Shown: positions 1 through 7,834 of the stretch, piece after piece | Layout of the letters: every line of letters begins with the position of its first letter | How positions within the stretch are numbered: position 1 is the first letter of the stretch | NCBI GenBank assembly: GCA_004553575.1 | Contig: SFLA01000029.1 | Span: 1-13,962 of the forward strand | Direction: 5' to 3' | From: Clostridiales bacterium | GTDB lineage: Bacteria; Bacillota; Clostridia; Oscillospirales; CAG-382 | Length of the DNA stretch: 13,962 nucleotides | Program-made: the position numbers and the translations under genes | The notes under the pieces: model-generated | The model's input: only the letters and a program-made list of their open reading frames with translations | What the model was told of the DNA's origin: nothing | Databases searched by the model: none

Positions 1-750
1 GTTAATGCATATATCGAAAAACGGAATGCAGAGAATCCCCAGTTCAAATATACGCTGTTCCATGTTATAACCGCTGCGGTTTTTAAGACCATTTACTTCA
101 GACCGCTTATGAACCGTTTCATTTGCGGCGGCCGCATATACGAACGCCGTGATATTTCTGCGTCTTTTGTCGCAAAGAATAAATTCGAGGACAATGCGCA
201 CGAAGCGCTGGTGATTATGGCAGCCAACCGCGAGAGCGAAACCGGCATAGTTGACCAGGTTCACGACTATATTGTAAAAAAGGTTTACAGCATACGCCAC
301 GAGGGAGTACAGGACAGCACAAGCGACCAATTGGATACGCTCGTAAAACTCCCCCGCCCCATTTTAAAATTCGTTGTGCACTGTCTTAGAAGGCTTGAAT
401 ACTACGGTAAATACCCTGCTTCGCTTATGAAGGACGATCCCTACTATTCAACGGTATTCATTTCGAACCTAGGCAGTATCAAATTGAACGCATCATACCA
501 TCATCTCGCCGAGTGGGGCACCAATTCGCTCTTCGCAATTATCGGCGAAAAGCATCTTGCTCCGGTACCGGATGCGGACGGCAAAGGCTTTACCCCAAAA
601 GAAGTCGTCGATATTTCGCTCACTATCGACGAGAGAATCGCAGACGGTATATACTTCGGCAAATCGCTGAACCTGCTGAAATACCTGCTCGCAAATCCCG
701 AGCTGCTTGACAGGCCGATATCTGAATACCCCGAGGGATACAACGCCTGA
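1..750 (+). CDS. 2-oxoacid dehydrogenase E2-type acyltransferase-like protein (5' truncated by window)
   Basis: The reading frame is open from base 1, so the start lies outside the window; 249 residues are visible. It resembles the catalytic (CAT-like) domain of 2-oxoacid dehydrogenase E2 subunits, in the small stand-alone form common in gut Clostridia, of which perhaps 40 N-terminal residues are missing. Supporting stretches are PLMNRFICGGRIYERRDIS (residues 35-53), the FISNLGSI segment, which matches the E2 SNLG region, and LTIDERIADGIYF near the C-terminus, which aligns with the E2 active-site motif DHRxxDG. The catalytic His of that motif is Glu here (codon 631-633), while the Asp-Gly is kept. 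E2 enzymes normally pass acyl groups from lipoamide to CoA. With His replaced, acyl transfer by the usual mechanism is doubtful, and the real substrate is unknown. No E1, E3 or lipoyl domain is visible. A hairpin terminator follows the stop codon. Confidence 0.8.
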   Translation, partial: VNAYIEKRNAENPQFKYTLFHVITAAVFKTIYFRPLMNRFICGGRIYERRDISASFVAKNKFEDNAHEALVIMAANRESETGIVDQVHDYIVKKVYSIRHEGVQDSTSDQLDTLVKLPRPILKFVVHCLRRLEYYGKYPASLMKDDPYYSTVFISNLGSIKLNASYHHLAEWGTNSLFAIIGEKHLAPVPDADGKGFTPKEVVDISLTIDERIADGIYFGKSLNLLKYLLANPELLDRPISEYPEGYNA

Positions 751-817
751 TACTGTTTCGTGCCTTCTTCCGAATGCGGATTGAGCCATGGCTTTTCTTT
801 GATAATAGTTTTTGTGA

Positions 818-854
818 CCGCGCGCCGCTTTAATTCGGCGTGCGGCCTTTTTCG
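818..854 (+). terminator. Rho-independent terminator of the E2-like gene
   Basis: A 10-bp stem (818-827 with 836-845, one G-U wobble) encloses an 8-nt loop and is followed by CCTTTTTCG on the + strand. It lies 67 bp after the stop codon at 750. Confidence 0.8.
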
Positions 855-1040
855 TAAAGCCGCGTAAAACAAGCGCAAACGTATCTGCATACGCGCAGAT
901 GCATCTGTTTCATATTCGGCAAAACAGTTCTAAGGTAATAAACATACGAAGTAACATATATGAGCCGTAATACGGGAATAATACTTCCGTCAAATATATA
1001 CGGTGCAAATATGCACGTTATTTATCAAGCCTGAAACGAA
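855..1040. other. Intergenic region between convergent genes, with dyad cluster and no supported gene
   Basis: Both neighbours end into this stretch and each has its own terminator, so it is not needed as a promoter for either. I see no tRNA, recognisable riboswitch or convincing ORF. The only long ATG frame (960-1034, 24 codons) has no good Shine-Dalgarno site. The one structured part is 880-907, with three overlapping inverted repeats. A further 5-bp hairpin, GTGCA/TGCAC around AATA, lies near 1003-1016. Confidence 0.5.
880..907. repeat. Three overlapping inverted repeats
   Basis: In 28 bases there are CGTAT/ATACG (880-884 with 889-893), ATCTGC/GCAGAT (883-888 with 895-900) and the perfect 12-bp palindrome CAGATGCATCTG (896-907). 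The pairings share bases, so they exclude each other. The T-runs expected of a terminator are absent. A protein-binding operator or a remnant of a lost element is possible. Function is unknown. Confidence 0.5.
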
Positions 1041-1067
1041 AAGCCGCCGTCCGGAACAGACGGCGGC
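1041..1067 (-). terminator. Rho-independent terminator of glyA
   Basis: A 9-bp stem GCCGCCGTC/GACGGCGGC (1043-1051 with 1059-1067) is followed, read on the - strand, by TTTTCGTTT. It lies just past the glyA stop codon. There is no T-run on the + strand side, so it acts for glyA only. Confidence 0.8.
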
Positions 1068-1109
1068 AGGAAAAAACGCGGAAATCTGCGGCAAATCGAT
1101 AAAAGGCAA

Positions 1110-2348
1110 TCATTCCTTTGAAGCGAGATACTTTATAGCCTCGTCAATACGGTGAGCGACCTTTATGAAATCATCGGGACCGAATCCCCGTGTGGTCTCG
1201 GGCGCGGTGCCGATACGTACTCCGCTTGTCTCATATGCAGATCGTTTTTCGCCCGGGACACAGTTGCGGTTCAGAATTATGCCGCGCTTCTCAAGCTCGA
1301 GCTGAGCGGCAAGACCGGATACCCCCGTATCCGTGAGATCGAGCATAAACAGATGGTTGTCGGTACCGCCGGCGACCACCTTATATCCCATAGATATGAA
1401 TTCCTGAGCCATAATAGCGCAGTTTTCAACTACACGACGGATATAGTCCTTGTATTCGGGCTTAAGGCATTCCTCTGCAGTGACACACTTGGCAGCGATA
1501 ATATGCTGAAGCGGTCCGCCCTGAGTTCCGGGAAAAACCGCTTTATCGACGGCGCCTGCAAGCTCGAGCTTGCAGAATATCAGACCGCCGCGCGCTCCTC
1601 TGAGCGTTTTGTGAGTAGTGCAGGTTACGATATCACATACGCCGAAAGGCGTCGGATGATATCCCGCAACCACCAAACCGGCAATATGAGCTATATCGGC
1701 CATCAGCAGTGTGTTATCGCCGGATTCGGCGTTGTGAGCGTCCACCAGAGCGCGTATGCGTGCAAAATCGATAGTCCGCGAATATGAGCTCGCTCCGCAT
1801 ACGACCAGCTTGGGTGAACATTCGTCGAGTTTTCGCTCAAGATCATCATAATCGATAACGCCCTCGTCGGTCACACTGTAGTGAACGAAGTTATAAAGCT
1901 TACCGCTGTTGTTTGCAGGGGACCCGTGTGTAAGATGCCCGCCGTCGGACAAAGACATGCTGAGTACCGTATCGCCCGGCTTAAGCACGGCGGTATATGC
2001 GGCAAAATTAGCCTGTGAGCCGCTGTGAGGCTGTACGTTGACATGATATGTATCCGAAACCCCGAATACCTCGAGCCACTTTTTACGGCAAAGAAGTTCA
2101 ATCTCGTCCACTACACCGCAGCCGCTGTAATAACGCTTGGCTACCATTCCCTCGGAATACTTGTTGGTAAGCCAGCTTCCGGCAGCAGCCATTACTGCGG
2201 TACTGACGAAATTCTCGCTCGCAATCAGATTGACGGTGGAATTCTGACGTTCAAATTCTTTTTTCATAATTGCGGCGACATCAGGCGCCGAAGCTTCGAC
2301 CGCAGCGCTGACCCGAGCGATATAATCCATATCATTCTTGCTGTACAT
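1110..2348 (-). CDS. glyA: Serine hydroxymethyltransferase
   Basis: A PLP enzyme of the cytoplasm that interconverts serine plus tetrahydrofolate with glycine plus 5,10-methylene-THF, supplying one-carbon units for purine and thymidylate synthesis. The 412 residues are the normal length. Family segments appear in order: LIASENF (41-47), NKYSEG followed by KRYYSGCGVVD (62-81), ADIAHIAGLVVAGYHPTP (217-234), the PLP-lysine motif TTHKTLRGARGG with Lys247, and FPGTQGGPLQHIIAAK (272-287). The usual GYPGKRYYGG segment reads GMVAKRYYSG, a lineage variation with the KRYY core intact. The start is set by GGAGG (2355-2359) 6 nt before ATG. It is transcribed alone from a strong promoter at 2380-2408, after the guaB terminator. 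Confidence 0.97.
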   Translation of the reverse strand: MYSKNDMDYIARVSAAVEASAPDVAAIMKKEFERQNSTVNLIASENFVSTAVMAAAGSWLTNKYSEGMVAKRYYSGCGVVDEIELLCRKKWLEVFGVSDTYHVNVQPHSGSQANFAAYTAVLKPGDTVLSMSLSDGGHLTHGSPANNSGKLYNFVHYSVTDEGVIDYDDLERKLDECSPKLVVCGASSYSRTIDFARIRALVDAHNAESGDNTLLMADIAHIAGLVVAGYHPTPFGVCDIVTCTTHKTLRGARGGLIFCKLELAGAVDKAVFPGTQGGPLQHIIAAKCVTAEECLKPEYKDYIRRVVENCAIMAQEFISMGYKVVAGGTDNHLFMLDLTDTGVSGLAAQLELEKRGIILNRNCVPGEKRSAYETSGVRIGTAPETTRGFGPDDFIKVAHRIDEAIKYLASKE

Positions 2349-2379
2349 TCTCTGCCTCCGAAATAAATAATCTTGTGTA

Positions 2380-2408
2380 ATTATACTTTTTGCGCCGCGT
2401 CAAGTCAA
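2380..2408 (-). promoter_or_regulatory. glyA promoter, sigma-A type
   Basis: On the - strand, TTGACT (2403-2408) and TATAAT (2380-2385) are separated by exactly 17 bp. The predicted 5' UTR is only about 25-30 nt, too short for a glycine or other riboswitch. Confidence 0.85.
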
Positions 2409-2492
2409 GAGAAAAAGACGGATTCAGCGAATACCACAAAATACAGATTGTATCCTGTATTTATTTAAGGCACTACGCATGTGCTCTGAGTG

Positions 2493-2521
2493 TAAAAAGG
2501 CGGCGGAAAACTTCCGCCGCC
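2493..2521 (-). terminator. Rho-independent terminator of guaB
   Basis: A 10-bp GC-rich stem GGCGGCGGAA/TTCCGCCGCC (2499-2508 with 2512-2521) with a 3-nt loop is followed, on the - strand, by TTTTTAC. It sits just past the guaB stop and separates guaB from glyA. Confidence 0.88.
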
Positions 2522-2533
2522 GGTAAAAAGATA

Positions 2534-4012
2534 TCAGTTGGAACTGGGTGAAACGCTGTAATTCGGCGCTTCCTTTGTAATGTATATGTCGTGAGGATGT
2601 GACTCCTTGAGTCCGGCGTTGGTGATACGGACGAAGCGGGTGTCAGATTTAAGAGCCGATATATCCTTGGCACCGCAATAACCCATACCGGAGCGGAGAC
2701 CGCCCATAAGCTGGAACACGGTTTCCGACAGTGCCCCTTTATAAGCAACCCTGCCCTCGACTCCCTCGGGGACAAGCTTCTTGTTGTTTGTCTGGAAATA
2801 ACGGTCCTTGCTTCCCCTGCTCATTGCCGGAAGCGATCCCATGCCGCGGTAGGTCTTGAACTGCCTGCCCTGATATATCTCAAGATCTCCCGGAGCTTCG
2901 TCGCAGCCTGCAACTAACGAACCTACCATTATAACGTCAGCACCGGCGGCGATACCCTTAACTATATCACCGGAATACTTTATACCGCCGTCGCCGATTA
3001 TCGGTATACCGTACTTTGCGGCAACCTCGGCACAGTCATATATCGCGGTAATCTGCGGAACACCAATACCGGCAACCACACGGGTGGTGCAGATAGAGCC
3101 GGGACCCATGCCGACTTTTACGCAGTCGGCGCCCGCTTTGATAAGAGCCTCTGTTCCCTCGCCGGTAGCGACGTTGCCGGCGATAAGCTGGCAATCCGGG
3201 AACGCATCCTTAACGGCGCGGCAGGCAGCAAGTATACCGTCTGAATGGCCGTGAGCGGAATCCAGCACCAAAGCATCGACTCCGACGGCAATAAGCGCCG
3301 CGGCACGCTCCACGACGTCTTTTGTTACACCGATAGCGGCGGCACAGATAAGTCTTCCCTGAGAATCCTTAGCGGAATTGGGATACTTTTGAGTTTTTTC
3401 TATATCCTTTATCGTAATAAGACCTTTCAGGTTGCCCTCGAAATCGACGAGCGGAAGCTTCTCGATCTTGTGGCGGCGGAGTATCTCCTGCGCCTGCTCA
3501 AGAGTTGTGCCTTCGGGAGCGGTAACAAGGTTATCCTTGGTCATGACATCCTCTATACGGATATCATAGTTGTCGAGAAAGCGTATGTCGCGGTTGGTAA
3601 GAATACCGATCAGCTTTTTACCCTCGCATATCGGAACGCCGGAGATGCGATACTTCTCCATAAGGGCGTTTGCATCGTAGACATAATGATCTTTTGAAAG
3701 GAAGAAGGGCTCGCTTATAACACCGTTTTCGCTCCGCTTAACACGGTCGACCATATCCGCCTGCTGCTGAATACTCATATTCTTGTGAATAACGCCTATA
3801 CCGCCCTCCCGCGCGATAGCTATCGCCATTCGGGTTTCGGTTACGGTGTCCATTGCCGCAGTCATAAGCGGGATGTTCAGCCTGAGACGGTTTGTGAGCT
3901 TAGTGCTAAGGTCGATGTCTGCGGGAAGGACATGGCTCTCTGCCGGTATAAGCAGAACGTCGTCATAAGTAAGACCCAACTTGGCGAATTTTTCGCTGTT
4001 TTCGATTCCCAT
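2534..4012 (-). CDS. guaB: Inosine-5'-monophosphate dehydrogenase
   Basis: Oxidises IMP to XMP with NAD+, the committed step of GMP synthesis, in the cytoplasm. The 492-residue protein has the full IMPDH layout. The N-terminal part of the TIM barrel includes LTYDDVLLIP (14-23). Two CBS domains are inserted at about 97-208. The barrel then resumes with the catalytic-loop motif GPGSICTTR, whose Cys308 forms the thioimidate with IMP. The mobile flap carries YRGMGSLPAM and Arg404-Tyr405, followed by EGVEGRVAYKG. I chose ATG 4012 because AGAGG (4021-4025) lies 8 nt upstream. A GTG at 4021, three codons earlier, would overlap that Shine-Dalgarno site. It is a single-gene unit closed by a strong terminator, and no guaA lies nearby. 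Confidence 0.97.
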   Translation of the reverse strand: MGIENSEKFAKLGLTYDDVLLIPAESHVLPADIDLSTKLTNRLRLNIPLMTAAMDTVTETRMAIAIAREGGIGVIHKNMSIQQQADMVDRVKRSENGVISEPFFLSKDHYVYDANALMEKYRISGVPICEGKKLIGILTNRDIRFLDNYDIRIEDVMTKDNLVTAPEGTTLEQAQEILRRHKIEKLPLVDFEGNLKGLITIKDIEKTQKYPNSAKDSQGRLICAAAIGVTKDVVERAAALIAVGVDALVLDSAHGHSDGILAACRAVKDAFPDCQLIAGNVATGEGTEALIKAGADCVKVGMGPGSICTTRVVAGIGVPQITAIYDCAEVAAKYGIPIIGDGGIKYSGDIVKGIAAGADVIMVGSLVAGCDEAPGDLEIYQGRQFKTYRGMGSLPAMSRGSKDRYFQTNNKKLVPEGVEGRVAYKGALSETVFQLMGGLRSGMGYCGAKDISALKSDTRFVRITNAGLKESHPHDIYITKEAPNYSVSPSSN

Positions 4013-4073
4013 GTGATGCACCTCTTATATCAATTCATTATTCAGCATTGGTTTTATCTGCGCCCCGAAAAAG

Positions 4074-4102
4074 CATATATAAACATTCTGTCCTGCATCC
4101 AA
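4074..4102 (-). promoter_or_regulatory. Possible guaB promoter
   Basis: On the - strand, TTGGAT (4097-4102) and TATATG (4074-4079) are spaced 17 bp apart, giving a leader of about 55 nt. Both boxes depart from consensus, so the call is tentative. I do not see the conserved core of a purine riboswitch in the leader. Confidence 0.4.
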
Positions 4103-4301
4103 AACGGGCGGTACAATAACCGCACAGATAACGGCTCTGAATATCCGACTCAAAAGCACATAATCCGCCCGAAAACGAACACCGCCCGCGGACGGCCTGT
4201 AAGCCGCAGCATTCCGCTGAGCCGCATATATACTACCTGAAGAATAATATCATATACCGGGACATAAAGTCAATGAGTTTTTTTACAAAGCCGGAGAAAG
4301 A
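4103..4301. other. Intergenic region between divergent guaB and the YihY gene
   Basis: No ORF with a ribosome site and no strong hairpin is seen. The right part (4225-4260) is AT-rich and must hold the promoter of the gene starting at 4302, but I cannot match a good -35/-10 pair there. Confidence 0.4.
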
Positions 4302-5090
4302 ATGAATACAATCATACGGCGTATTAACGGTATTTTTACCGAAATCACCCGCCATGCGCTTTCGGCATACGCGGCGCAGTCTGCGTTCTATATAATCGTA
4401 TCATTTTTTCCCTTCACCATGCTTATGCTTACGCTGCTGAAGTATCTCCCCTTCACCGAGGAGGAATTTGTTGCGCTGCTCACGGGTTTGGCACCGGAAA
4501 CCGTCGGCACGCTGATTGCCGACATAGTATCCGAGCTGTACACGCGGCGTGACGCTCTGATACCGATAACACTGATAACTGCGCTTTGGTCGGCATCAAA
4601 AGGAGTGTATGCGGTGATACGAGGTTTGAATTCGGTGTTCGAATGCCGCGAGACCCGCGGTTATTTACGCCTGCGCCTGCTTGCGATCGGATATACGCTC
4701 CTGTTACAGCTTGTGCTGGTGCTGACCGTTTCTCTGATGCTGACCGGAGAATGGCTCATATCGCAGGCACAATGGCTGTTCCGCATAAAAGCCGCAGTCA
4801 CGGCACTGCGTATTGTCGCATCCGCCGCGCTCCTTTCCGTGCTTTTTTCGTTGATATACCGTATGTTTCCGGCAAGGCGAGCGAGAGCACGGGACCAGAT
4901 ACCGGGCGCCGTATTTTCGGCTGCAGGATGGGTATTGTTTTCGGAAATCTATTCGGTATATCTAAGTCACGGAGCCGGAAGCCTGTACGGTTCGCTTACG
5001 GCCCTGGTGTTCGCAATGCTTTGGCTGTACACCTGCATGTATATACTGCTCGCGGGGGGCGAAGTAAACCGAATGCTTTCCCGGGAATGA
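4302..5090 (+). CDS. YihY/BrkB family inner-membrane protein
   Basis: An integral membrane protein of 262 residues, of the YihY/BrkB family (once misnamed RNase BN). Hydrophobic segments lie near 27-48, 86-106, 122-148, 167-188, 199-221 and 230-252, the six-helix layout of the family. Family-like stretches are AAQSAFYIIVSFFPF (24-38), ALWSASKGVYAVIRGLN (94-110) and GSLYGSLTALVFAMLWLY (226-243). The biochemical role of the family is not settled, and transport or envelope functions have been proposed. ATG 4302 has GGAG (4293-4296) 5 nt upstream. The gene ends 63 bp before the GHL10 gene with no terminator between, so read-through is possible, although the next gene has its own strong promoter. 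Confidence 0.88.
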   Translation: MNTIIRRINGIFTEITRHALSAYAAQSAFYIIVSFFPFTMLMLTLLKYLPFTEEEFVALLTGLAPETVGTLIADIVSELYTRRDALIPITLITALWSASKGVYAVIRGLNSVFECRETRGYLRLRLLAIGYTLLLQLVLVLTVSLMLTGEWLISQAQWLFRIKAAVTALRIVASAALLSVLFSLIYRMFPARRARARDQIPGAVFSAAGWVLFSEIYSVYLSHGAGSLYGSLTALVFAMLWLYTCMYILLAGGEVNRMLSRE

Positions 5091-5104
5091 CGGATCTGCC
5101 GAAC

Positions 5105-5133
5105 TTGACTTTATCTGTAAACATTGATATAAT
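5105..5133 (+). promoter_or_regulatory. Promoter of the GHL10 gene, sigma-A type
   Basis: TTGACT (5105-5110) and TATAAT (5128-5133) are separated by 17 bp in the 63-bp gap after the YihY gene. The -10 box is 20 bp before the start codon at 5154, so the 5' UTR is very short. Confidence 0.85.
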
Positions 5134-5153
5134 CGAAATACGGAGGTGCCGAT

Positions 5154-7574
5154 ATGAAGAGACTGTTATGTTTTATGCTTATAACCGTCCTTTTCGCGGC
5201 GGCTGCAGCTCCGCTTTCCGCTTTTGCCGCTGCGAATCCGGACGAGGACGGGTTTTACTCGTATACAGGCTATAACCAGACAATATTTGCCGCAGGAGTT
5301 GTGGTATTCACATCAGACTACGGAGAAACCACCGGAACTGATGACCGGTATTACGAAATAACAATCGAGAACGGTACGGTAACCGCGGTCGGCGGTAACG
5401 ACAGCGATATCCCGGAAGCCGGATTCGTGCTGGCTGCCCGAGGAGAGAACTATAAAACAATACTTGCAGAGGTTGCGATCGGTGACTGTGTGATTCTGGA
5501 CTCGGATTCGCGCAGATTCGGGATTATCGGGGACGATTATGATCCGTTTTATTCTGCCGTGATTTCCTTTGACGGATATAACCGAATACGCAATGCCGAC
5601 ACGATTATCATATACGATACCGGCGATACCACCGGCACGAACATATGGGGTACCGAGGTTTGCGTCGATTCGGACGGCTTTGTCTGCTCAATAGGCGGCA
5701 ACAACAACGTTATTCCCGAAGGCGGGTTTGTTATAAGCGCGGTAGGCGCCGGAAGGATAGCCGAGCTTACAGACGCAGCCGGAATCGGTCTCAGGGCGAC
5801 AGCAGACGCCGAAAAGAAGACAATAACCTTCAGTTACAGCGCAGAGAGCATACGTGCCTCGCTGAGGATAACCCTCGAAGGATTGAAAGAGCGTTACGCC
5901 GAAGCGGCGAATACCTATTCGATAATTAATTACAAAACCGCCGAAGAGCTGATAGACCGGCTGGAAAAGCTGTACGAGCTGGTTTGCGACCGTCTGGACG
6001 ACGGCGATATCGGTCCCGCTGTAGGCGCGCAGTATTCGTTCGAAAGCCTTACAAAAGATGCAAGTCTTGCGCTGACCGAATCGCCCGCCGTTGAGGGCCG
6101 TGCGATGTGGCTGCGTCCTTCCGGGCTCACGACCGTCGAAGCCGTATCAAATACAGTCGCCGAGATTAAGAGCCTCGGATACAACATAATATGTCTGGAG
6201 CTTCTGTACGACAGCACCTTCATATGCCCCATGCCGGAGGACGGATACTTTATTCAGAACCCTTCGCTCGGAGGTTTCGACCTGCTCGGGGCGTTTATAG
6301 ACGAATGCGCGTCGCAGGGTATAGAACTGCAGGGCTGGCTTTCGGTTTACCGGGTAAGCTACGATACGAGCACATATTATTCCGAAAGCCTTGCCGCAAA
6401 GAAGCCGGAATGGCTGTGCATAAGCAAAAGCGGGAACAACTATGTTTACAACGAATACGGCAACGGATACTTTATAAATCCCGCTAACGAAGAAGCCTGC
6501 GACTACCTGCTTTCCGTATACGAATATCTGATGAGCAATTACCGTCTTGACGCGCTTCAGCTCGATTATATCCGCTATCCCTACGAATCCGGAGAATACT
6601 TCGGATATGACGAACACACGAGAGATCTGTTCAAAGCCGAATACGGCGCAGATCCCGCCGATATTACAGCCGGCGGCGCTCATTGGGATGAATGGATAGA
6701 TTTCCGATGTGATATTGTAACAGATTTCGTTAAAAGGATTGTCGAAACCGCTGCAGAAAAAGCACCGTGGATGAGCGTAAGCGCAGACATTGCGCCCAAC
6801 CTTTCGGAAAGCCGCCGCACCCACCTTCAGGATGCGGAAAAGTGGATGAAAAACGGTATAATAAACAGCGCGTTTCCAATGGCATACGGCAACAATGTTG
6901 TTCCTATGTATGCCGGATATACGGTCGAGGCGTGCGGAGACGATGTGTTTTCGTATATCGGTTTGGGCAACTACGGCTCCGATGTTTATATTCGGCAGAT
7001 ATCCGAGGTGCGTGAGGCGGGCGCGGACGGATTTGCGTTTTTCTCGTACGCGCAGTATATCCAGGGTGATTACAGGAACACGGTATACGACGCACTTCTG
7101 AGCATACCTGCCGTTTCCCCCACCTACGACTGCCGTGCCGCCGCAGTCGCCCAGATCGGTACAATAACAGAAAGGCTTTCGCTTATAAGCGGTTCGGCTG
7201 CCGACGGCGCCGAATGCGACGAATTCGCAGAAAAGATAAACGAAATAAAGCGCGTGATTACGGACGGTAAGCTTTCGGATGCCGCCGAGCTTATCCTGAA
7301 GCTCGATCCGTCGTCGATAAGCTTCACAAACGAGACTGCGAAAAAAAAGCTGAGTTCCGACATAGCACTGCTGAAAAAGATCACCGTGTTTTCCAAGGAC
7401 GATCACAGAGTGTTCATATATGCCGACAGTTCCTCCGCCGAAGATGAATCAGTCCCGGTCGGCGAATCGGATAATCCGTCCTGGTATCGGATCGTTATAA
7501 CCGTTACGGCAGTTATCGTAATGTTCGCCGGAATCTCTGTGCTTGCCCGTAAAAAAGGAAACAAAGCGGAATAA
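5154..7574 (+). CDS. Secreted, membrane-anchored GHL10 (DUF187) glycoside-hydrolase-like protein
   Basis: A large surface protein of 806 residues. Residues 1-26 form a signal peptide (KR, hydrophobic core, cleavage near AFA-AA). Two copies of a domain with a GGNxxxIPxxGFV signature follow (about 36-97 and 138-198), then a helical linker (about 225-285). A TIM-barrel domain of the GHL10/DUF187 type spans about 313-650. It begins with EGRAMWLRPSGL and includes ELQGWLSVYRVSYD (391-404), ALQLDYIRYPYESGEYFGYD (467-486), SVSADIAPN and NSAFPMAYGNN. A helical tail (660-745) leads to a C-terminal membrane helix (about 778-797) and a basic end, RKKGNKAE. The family is thought to act on cell-wall or surface glycans, but the reaction is not known here. 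ATG 5154 has GGAGG 7 nt upstream. The tail resembles a sortase signal without LPXTG, and a class B sortase lies about 300 bp downstream. Confidence 0.85.
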   Translation: MKRLLCFMLITVLFAAAAAPLSAFAAANPDEDGFYSYTGYNQTIFAAGVVVFTSDYGETTGTDDRYYEITIENGTVTAVGGNDSDIPEAGFVLAARGENYKTILAEVAIGDCVILDSDSRRFGIIGDDYDPFYSAVISFDGYNRIRNADTIIIYDTGDTTGTNIWGTEVCVDSDGFVCSIGGNNNVIPEGGFVISAVGAGRIAELTDAAGIGLRATADAEKKTITFSYSAESIRASLRITLEGLKERYAEAANTYSIINYKTAEELIDRLEKLYELVCDRLDDGDIGPAVGAQYSFESLTKDASLALTESPAVEGRAMWLRPSGLTTVEAVSNTVAEIKSLGYNIICLELLYDSTFICPMPEDGYFIQNPSLGGFDLLGAFIDECASQGIELQGWLSVYRVSYDTSTYYSESLAAKKPEWLCISKSGNNYVYNEYGNGYFINPANEEACDYLLSVYEYLMSNYRLDALQLDYIRYPYESGEYFGYDEHTRDLFKAEYGADPADITAGGAHWDEWIDFRCDIVTDFVKRIVETAAEKAPWMSVSADIAPNLSESRRTHLQDAEKWMKNGIINSAFPMAYGNNVVPMYAGYTVEACGDDVFSYIGLGNYGSDVYIRQISEVREAGADGFAFFSYAQYIQGDYRNTVYDALLSIPAVSPTYDCRAAAVAQIGTITERLSLISGSAADGAECDEFAEKINEIKRVITDGKLSDAAELILKLDPSSISFTNETAKKKLSSDIALLKKITVFSKDDHRVFIYADSSSAEDESVPVGESDNPSWYRIVITVTAVIVMFAGISVLARKKGNKAE
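5259..5747 (+). repeat. Coding duplication inside the GHL10 gene
   Basis: Two divergent copies of a domain of about 60 residues, offset by about 102 residues (5259-5444 and 5565-5747). Shared features in order are a GYN start, a hydrophobic strand ending in a short acidic turn, TTGT, a strand, GGN, IPE and GFV followed by a small residue and Gly. The copies are alike in protein but not in long DNA stretches, so the duplication is old. Confidence 0.75.
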
Positions 7575-7581
7575 AGTACAC

Positions 7582-7627
7582 AAAAACGCCGATGAACCGG
7601 GTATCCCGGATTCACGGCGTTTTTTTG
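7582..7627. terminator. Bidirectional Rho-independent terminator
   Basis: A long stem CGCCG, TGAA, CCGGG pairs with CCCGG, TTCA, CGGCG (about 7588-7618), with a single unpaired A in the left arm. It is flanked by AAAAA on the left and TTTTTTT on the right. It sits 8 bp after the GHL10 stop codon and works on both strands. The stop and last codons of the small reverse-strand gene lie within it. Confidence 0.88.
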
Positions 7628-7824
7628 CTGTCTGCAAGCGATACGCGTATTCCCTTCATTCGCATAAAATAATTAGACAGTTTTATCTCGCGGCTGCCCG
7701 CTCGGAAAAGATTGGTGTAGCCGTAGGTATCGGTGTATACGGCGGAAGTTTCGCTTCCGTCGGGCCAATGAATAACGACGTTTTCGCCTCCTTCGAGGAT
7801 AAGTGCGCCGACAAGTCTGCTCAC
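7612..7824 (-). CDS. Small hypothetical protein, 70 residues, GTG start
   Basis: I do not recognise this family. The case for a real gene is a near-perfect Shine-Dalgarno site AAGGAGGG (7835-7842 on the - strand) ahead of GTG at 7824, an uninterrupted frame with ordinary composition, and an end that coincides with a bidirectional terminator. The protein is soluble, with no signal peptide or membrane helix. It begins MSRLVGALILEGGENVVIHW and continues with alternating polar and hydrophobic residues suggesting beta strands (HWPDGSE, AVYTDTYGYTNLF), then a basic end, MRMKGIRVSLADSKKTP. The frame stays open upstream to 7980, but those codons overlap the sortase start and lack a ribosome site. The gene is convergent with the GHL10 gene and divergent from the sortase, whose start is only 46 bp away. 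Confidence 0.6.
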   Translation of the reverse strand: MSRLVGALILEGGENVVIHWPDGSETSAVYTDTYGYTNLFRAGSREIKLSNYFMRMKGIRVSLADSKKTP

Positions 7825-7834
7825 CGGATTGTTT

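Noticed and set aside
960..1034. Small ATG ORF of 24 codons on the + strand in the E2/glyA gap
   Set aside because: No good Shine-Dalgarno site or promoter, and it runs into the glyA terminator region. Too short to support on its own.
1152..1787. Open frame of 211 codons on the + strand
   Set aside because: Antisense within glyA, which is unambiguous. No ribosome site or domain supports it.
4010..4021. GTG start for guaB at 4021
   Set aside because: The AGAGG site lies directly at that codon, and its 8-nt spacing fits ATG 4012 instead.
4013..4110. Purine riboswitch ahead of guaB
   Set aside because: The likely leader is about 55 nt, and no conserved purine-aptamer core was seen.
6147..7406. 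Open frame of 419 codons on the - strand
   Set aside because: It lies antisense inside the GHL10 gene, whose frame has clear domains, promoter and ribosome site. The antisense product has no recognisable domain, and its long openness is a by-product of codon bias in the sense gene.
7470..7574. Classical LPXTG sorting signal in the GHL10 protein
   Set aside because: The hydrophobic helix and basic tail are present, but there is no LPXTG, NPxTN or (S/N)PxTG. Only NPSW is seen, so it is listed as a lead rather than a feature.
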